Shown in pieces: positions 59,341 to 64,000 of a stretch of DNA of 64,000 nucleotides. The notes beneath the pieces were generated by a model, which did not search any database, was not told the DNA's origin, and saw only the letters and a list, made by a program, of their open reading frames with translations. Within the stretch, counting starts at the first letter, position 1. Every line of letters begins with the position of its first letter. Origin of the DNA: Hyperoodon ampullatus (taxonomy: Eukaryota > Chordata > Mammalia > Artiodactyla > Ziphiidae); assembly GCA_949752795.1 (NCBI GenBank), contig OX457072.1, forward strand, positions 1,116,001-1,180,000, written 5' to 3'. The position numbers were made by a program, and so were the translations under genes.

Positions 59341-60230
59341 CAAATTTATGAAGAGACTGAACCCTGTGGAGTTTGGCAATTAACGTGGCTGATGAGCAAG
59401 ATGAACTATTTTGTTTCTCTTTTCCTGGTCCCTAAACACTATCAGCATTCTCACTTGTTTCAACCAGCACCAATATATGCTTATATATATTTTTTCTATC
59501 TCTTTTAGATCTTAATTTCTCCACTGAATTTAAAGTGTGTACATCCCAATCCTGCCAACCATGTTTTGCTTTTACTCACTGCAGACGTGTCATCTGACCC
59601 ACAGCTGGATGGAAGGCAGCATTTCACACTGGAGCTGTTCTTCCTCTGAGGCTCTGTCCCGGTCAGCGGGTCCCCATCGGCCGTCTGCCGAGGCCGGAAT
59701 TCAAGGGATTTCTTCACCTCCGACCTCAGCCAGTCACCACATCTCCCCGGCTTTACTTCCAAGCCTCCCATCGCCTGTTCTCAGCCTTTCGTGTCCAGGC
59801 CCTGCCCACCCCCCAGATACCTCGCCTGGCTCTGTCCTCCTAAAACCTCCCACCTTGGACAGGTGACAATCTTTCTGTGCCTCATTTTTAAAAATCTATA
59901 AAAAACAGAGACCGTTTACTCTAGTTTTCCTTGAAAGTCCTGGCTGGTACGTGTTCTTTCAGCATAACTATTAAACGGCACCCCCTTCCCCTCTCAAATG
60001 GATGGTACATGGTGCTGTCACTCTAAGCACTGATAGTTAAAGTAAAAGACTTAGAGCTGCACCAGGCAAACAGCTAGCGCTCTGCAAATGTCGCCTGTTA
60101 CAATCACAAGGGATTGTCACAATGTCAGCCTCTCCTGCCAGGCTTGCTCCCACCTGAGTTTCTAGGAGGTGCCATCCCTGCACACATCTTGATCCACCTC
60201 CAACCTCCCCCCCACCGTCCCCCCACCCCC
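59340..60230. other. No gene recognised
   Basis: Includes a 109-codon + frame at 59537-59866 rich in Ser/Pro with no family resemblance that I can see. Confidence 0.4.
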
Positions 60231-60232
60231 AT

Positions 60233-60233
<1 letters not shown>

Positions 60234-60282
<49 letters not shown>
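60234..60282. repeat. (CA)n microsatellite
   Basis: An uninterrupted 49-nt CA run. The cysteine/valine-rich minus-strand frames across it are artefacts. Confidence 0.97.
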
Positions 60283-60284
<2 letters not shown>

Positions 60285-60289
60285 AGGTA

Positions 60290-61720
60290 ATACCGAGTCA
60301 TCCTTAAACCCGCAGGCATCTTCTCTAGGATGGACTCCACGGATGCTTTTTATGTGCTGCCTTTGCCTGCACATCTCTTTTGGAGATCACTGTGTTCTCT
60401 CTGTGTCTACTCCAGTCGATATTAGCTCCTTAAAGAGGGTGATTGCGTTTTGTTTCCTTTTGGGGCCCATGGCCTTGCATGAGTGCTGACCGTAGGGCAG
60501 ACCCTCCAGACCTGCTGCTGAACTGGCCCCAGCGTTTGTCCTCTGTGCTGAGGAAGCAGTCGGCACCTCCCCTGAGCACAGGGGCGGCACGTGTGGGATT
60601 CTTCCCCATCCCCTGCCTCTGACTAGGAGTTTCCCTGGCAACCCATCTTTATGCGGTCCTCTAACTTCCCCGTTCCACCTCAGAACGTCTAATTTATTTT
60701 CAAAGACTTGGCTTCATGGCTAAAAACTGCAGGAATCTGCCAATTTTAGACCCTCAAATTTGCAAGAACCACCTAAAAAGGGCCAGTTTGTTTTTATTTT
60801 TTCGTTTTAAAATACACTAAAACACAATCTGAAACAACCTAGAATGGTTTCTTTAAAGAGCATGTACCACTTAATGGGAATGAATTTGTTCTTTTCACTG
60901 AGATTGCCTGAGTTCACTGGGGGCTTGAACCAAGAGAAAGAACTGGGAAGCAAGAGAAAGAACTGCTCTAGCTGACATGAGCTTTATTTCCCATTGTGAC
61001 AGAGAAAGTCTCTCGCCTTTAATTTTTTCTGTCTGATACAATGTGCTCTGAGCTCCCCTATCCTGCTGATCTGATCGGGAACTCTGTGTCATCATTTAAC
61101 TTGGAATTGCCTTCTTCTTCCTGCTCAATTCCCCGTGGTCATCTGAAGGGGACCCTACCTGCTCTATAACATTCGGGAACTTTGGTCCAAGGATGGTCGT
61201 CACGGGTGTTACACTCTTGGGGAAGGTGGCCGCCTGCTCTTGGGTCAGCTGTGGGGAGAAGGGCCTTTCCCAGCTTCTGGGCTGGGTGTTTTAAATGAAT
61301 CCACAGAAATGCACTTTGAAGGCTCTTGCCTCTCCGGCATCCCGAAGTTGTGTGGTGGGTAGACTCTGTGATGAAAAACAGTAGCCTCTGTCACCTTCCC
61401 AATACTGGGAGAAACTGCCTCAGGTAGCTACACGCCCCTCCCCCTTCTTCTCCCCCTAATTCTAAACTTCTTACCTTTAGGACAATTCAGTTCTTTCTGA
61501 AAACAAGAGTTCTTCACTCTGAAGGGGGTTATGGCAAGAAAGTTCTAGAAATCCACATCTCAAGCCTGTTATAGTGAAATCTCTCCTCACCCTGGGGTTG
61601 GGGAGGGGAGAAAAGGGCCCATGGAAAGACACAATATTCATTTTTCAATTCTTTCTGATATTTCTATGTCAGGAGAGATTAGTATTGTATTGAGATACTA
61701 AATAGCAGTCACATGATTAC
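60290..61720. other. No gene recognised
   Basis: Intergenic. Contains an exact 15-bp direct duplication with 20-bp period at 60931-60965. Confidence 0.4.
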
Positions 61721-61905
61721 TTACTGAACACACGTGCCAGTGGTTTCCTTAACTATTTTATTGTACTTGTATCTTATTTAAGGTACAGAACAAACTAAAG
61801 AAAGCGCTTATTTTGCTGGTGAATAAACTGAGATTTTAAGAGGTAAAATTGGCAAGACATCACAGGTAGTTGTCACTGGTCAATCCAGGATTTAAATCAT
61901 GGCTT
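61720..61905 (+). mobile_element. MIR SINE
   Basis: 'Acacacgtgccagtggtttcc', 'gtgaataaactgagattttaag', 'ggtcaatccaggatttaaatc' follow MIR in order. Confidence 0.55.
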
Positions 61906-62017
61906 TCCAATTTGAAATCTTATAAATGTAAACACTATGGTACGTAGAAGTCTGTTGAACTTGGAAATAACATATTTTTGTGTGTATGAAGTGAGTGTCG
62001 AGTGGTGGGGTAATAGC

Positions 62018-62210
62018 ACAGTCAGCCCTCCTTATGGAGTTTCTATCTGCGGTTGGCTGAATCGCGGATGTGGAGCTCGAGGGTACCGAGGGCCGGCTGT
62101 GTTCACTGGACTCCACCGCTTTATGCAAGGGACTTGAGCGTCTGTGGCTTTCGGCATCCCTGGGGGTCCTGGAATCGATCCCCCGTGGATACTGAGGGTG
62201 GACTGCCATG
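62018..62210. mobile_element. Short Tigger/MER2-type DNA transposon (MITE)
   Basis: Left end CAGTCAGCCCTCCTTATGG and right end CTGAGGGTGGACTGCC are imperfect inverted repeats of the TcMar-Tigger type, enclosing only about 190 bp ('gggacttgagcgtctgtgg', 'ctggaatcgatcccccg'). No transposase is present. Confidence 0.75.
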
Positions 62211-62497
62211 ATGTCTGCACATTCCCCAGGCAAAGGCTTTCCCTCTTTTAGTGCTGAAGACACTGAAATTTGAGAAGGGGAATTTCCATTTAAGATACAC
62301 TGTTTATATGTTTCCCAGCATCTTTCCCAGAATCTTGGGTATTATAAGCGTTCAGTGCTTATATACGTGCATAAACAATATTTTTATTGAGGAAGCTTAT
62401 CTTCACAAGTGAAAGTTACATTAAATGGTGGTAAAATGATAGAATTTCAGATTACTTGGATCTCAACAGAGACAGAGTTTTAATGGAAAGAGTAGAT

Positions 62498-62710
62498 TTT
62501 TTTTTTTTTTTTTTTTTTGCAGTACGTGGGCCTCTCACTGTTGTGGCCTCTCCCGCTGGGGAGCACAGGCTCCGGAAGCGCAGGCTCAGCGGCCATGGCT
62601 CACGGGCCCAGCCGCTCCGCGGCATGTGGGATCCTCCTGGACCGGGGCACGAACCCGTGTCCCCTGCATCGGCAGGTGGACCCTCAACCACTGCGCCACC
62701 AGGGAAGCCC
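62498..62710 (-). mobile_element. CHR-family SINE
   Basis: T-run, 'gcagtacgtgggcctctcac' and end ACCAGGGAAGCCC. A near-exact 9-bp flank duplication, AGAGTAGAT (62489-62497) and AGAGCAGAT (62711-62719). Confidence 0.92.
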
Positions 62711-62719
62711 AGAGCAGAT

Positions 62720-62880
62720 GGTTTAAATCTCCTTCTCTGGCTCAGCTACTAGGTAACTACATCCGAATTACTTTGTAGTTCTGAATTAAATTTCCAACTC
62801 TGTGGAATGGAATAAATAGTTCTTATCTATTAAGAGTCGTGAGGATTTAATGCTCAGTCCGTGTAAGCTGGATGTATGGC
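62720..62880 (-). mobile_element. MIR fragment
   Basis: 'Ctctggctcagctactagg', 'aactctgtggaatggaataaat', 'cgtgaggatttaatgctcag' follow MIR in reverse. Confidence 0.5.
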
Positions 62881-62884
62881 CAGG

Positions 62885-64000
62885 GTCTGGGTAGCTGCTT
62901 TTATCTTTTCCTGTTCCTCCTGTCTTCCCAACTATTGTGCTCACAGGCAATCACATCTGGCCACTTGTAATCAAATAAATTCACAAAATAATCTGGGCCT
63001 TCATGTAGTTTTTCAAGGTGCCTGCATCTTCTGATAACACATTGTCAGTACATGAATTCTACCTGCCCTTAGCCAACCCCCAATCACTTACGACTGAAGG
63101 CACTTTGGTTAGATTCTGGGAGGAATTCCAAGAAAACTGCAGGCCAGGGTCCTGCTGTCTGATGGCAAATCACCTGATAGCTGAAGGAGGGTAATTTATT
63201 TCAATAGCAAAAAGTACATAAGAGAAGTGGATGGAGTTGAAGCTAGTTGCCTAAAAAGTGCCAAAATAGCTCACAGCACAGAGAGAAAGGAGTCCCATTT
63301 GAAGTTTCACTCATGGCTTTGTGGGAAGGACAGCCTTCCAGCTGGGTCTTGTCTTGAGGGAGAGGTCAGAAAAAAAGTTATAAAAAAAAATGTAAAAAGT
63401 ATAAAGGATAAATATATCTGTTATTGCTGAGCTAAAATATTCTCTATAAAAATCAACTTTAAAAGACCAGGTAATTGCCAGAAATTAACCTTTGTACTCA
63501 CACGTTTCACATTATCCCATTCAACACTGAATCCTTTTCCAGTCGTCATAGATTCTGCCTACAGTGAATTTATTGGGCATATGATCTAGACTCGTCCACC
63601 GCCCCAAACTAGACCCACAGGCCTGAAAACACCCTCTGTGACGCATAAATACATCCTATGGGGTATTCCTGTAGGAGTAAAAATAATCAAGCTAAATTTC
63701 CTTGAAGCCAATATTGACATCGAGTTTTCTAGATGCAGGATGTGTGGGAGGGGCTGGAAGGAGTAAAGAAGCAGGATGGGAAAGAACAGTGACCCCAGCA
63801 CAGATGTGTCCCCAGCAGAGTCTGCCTTGTCCTGAGGCGGGTGGACCAGGTCAGAGCGGGTTGGGCGCATAATATAGTGTAATGTGATGTGAATAATACG
63901 AATATCCCGCCTTGAGCAAAGTGGGTCAGACTTGGAAACACAGCATCATCAGCTGTGGTGCCCCGGGGTGTGAGGGGGCCTCTGACGTACGCGCCCAGGT
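62885..64000. other. No gene recognised
   Basis: Ordinary intergenic sequence to the window edge. Confidence 0.4.

Noticed and set aside
60037..60374. Cys/Val-rich minus-strand frames
   Set aside because: They translate the CA microsatellite.

Overview
The window is mammalian nuclear DNA, almost certainly from a cetacean or a close cetartiodactyl relative. The best evidence is seven copies of the tRNA-Glu-derived CHR-type SINE, most of them clean and flanked by target-site duplications, plus L1 3' ends of the cetartiodactyl type. Genes are sparse, most of the sequence is interspersed repeat, and there is no bacterial-style organisation, CRISPR array or operon.

Only one protein-coding gene is well supported. 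It lies on the + strand at about 21.3-25.5 kb and I identify it as PPDPFL (pancreatic progenitor cell differentiation and proliferation factor-like, the C8orf22 family). I assembled it from splice signals and reading phase: a CpG island with a CCAAT box, a short non-coding first exon ending at a strong donor, then five coding exons that join in one open frame of 120 codons to a TAA stop, followed by an ATTAAA poly(A) signal. Every internal junction is phase 1. The codon at the family's initiator position reads GTG instead of ATG, so this allele has either lost its start or uses a non-AUG or alternative N-terminus. This is the most interesting observation in the window.

Layout. 0-3.2 kb: unassigned sequence, a possible old LTR and old L1 pieces. 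5.3-8.6 kb: a minus-strand L1 3' end followed by a 2.9-kb 5'-truncated plus-strand L1 whose ORF2 has three frame breaks, two stops and an altered catalytic motif. 8.6-21 kb: MIR and L2 fossils, an MLT1 LTR, and an old L1. 21.3-25.5 kb: PPDPFL. 25.6-31 kb: L1M, L2, MER5 and a small tandem repeat. 31.8-41 kb: old minus-strand L1M sequence and an MLT2-like LTR, both invaded by CHR SINEs. 41.8-46.7 kb: MIR, MLT1 and MLT2 elements, L1 ends and a 191-nt pure pyrimidine tract. 49-64 kb: L1ME pieces, three more CHR SINEs, microsatellites, a MaLR-type LTR and a Tigger-type MITE.

Most long open frames away from PPDPFL are reverse or forward readings of SINEs, L1, simple repeats or the CpG island and should not be called genes. 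Repeat family names come from recognising consensus sequence, not from a database run, and boundaries are approximate except where target-site duplications fix them.
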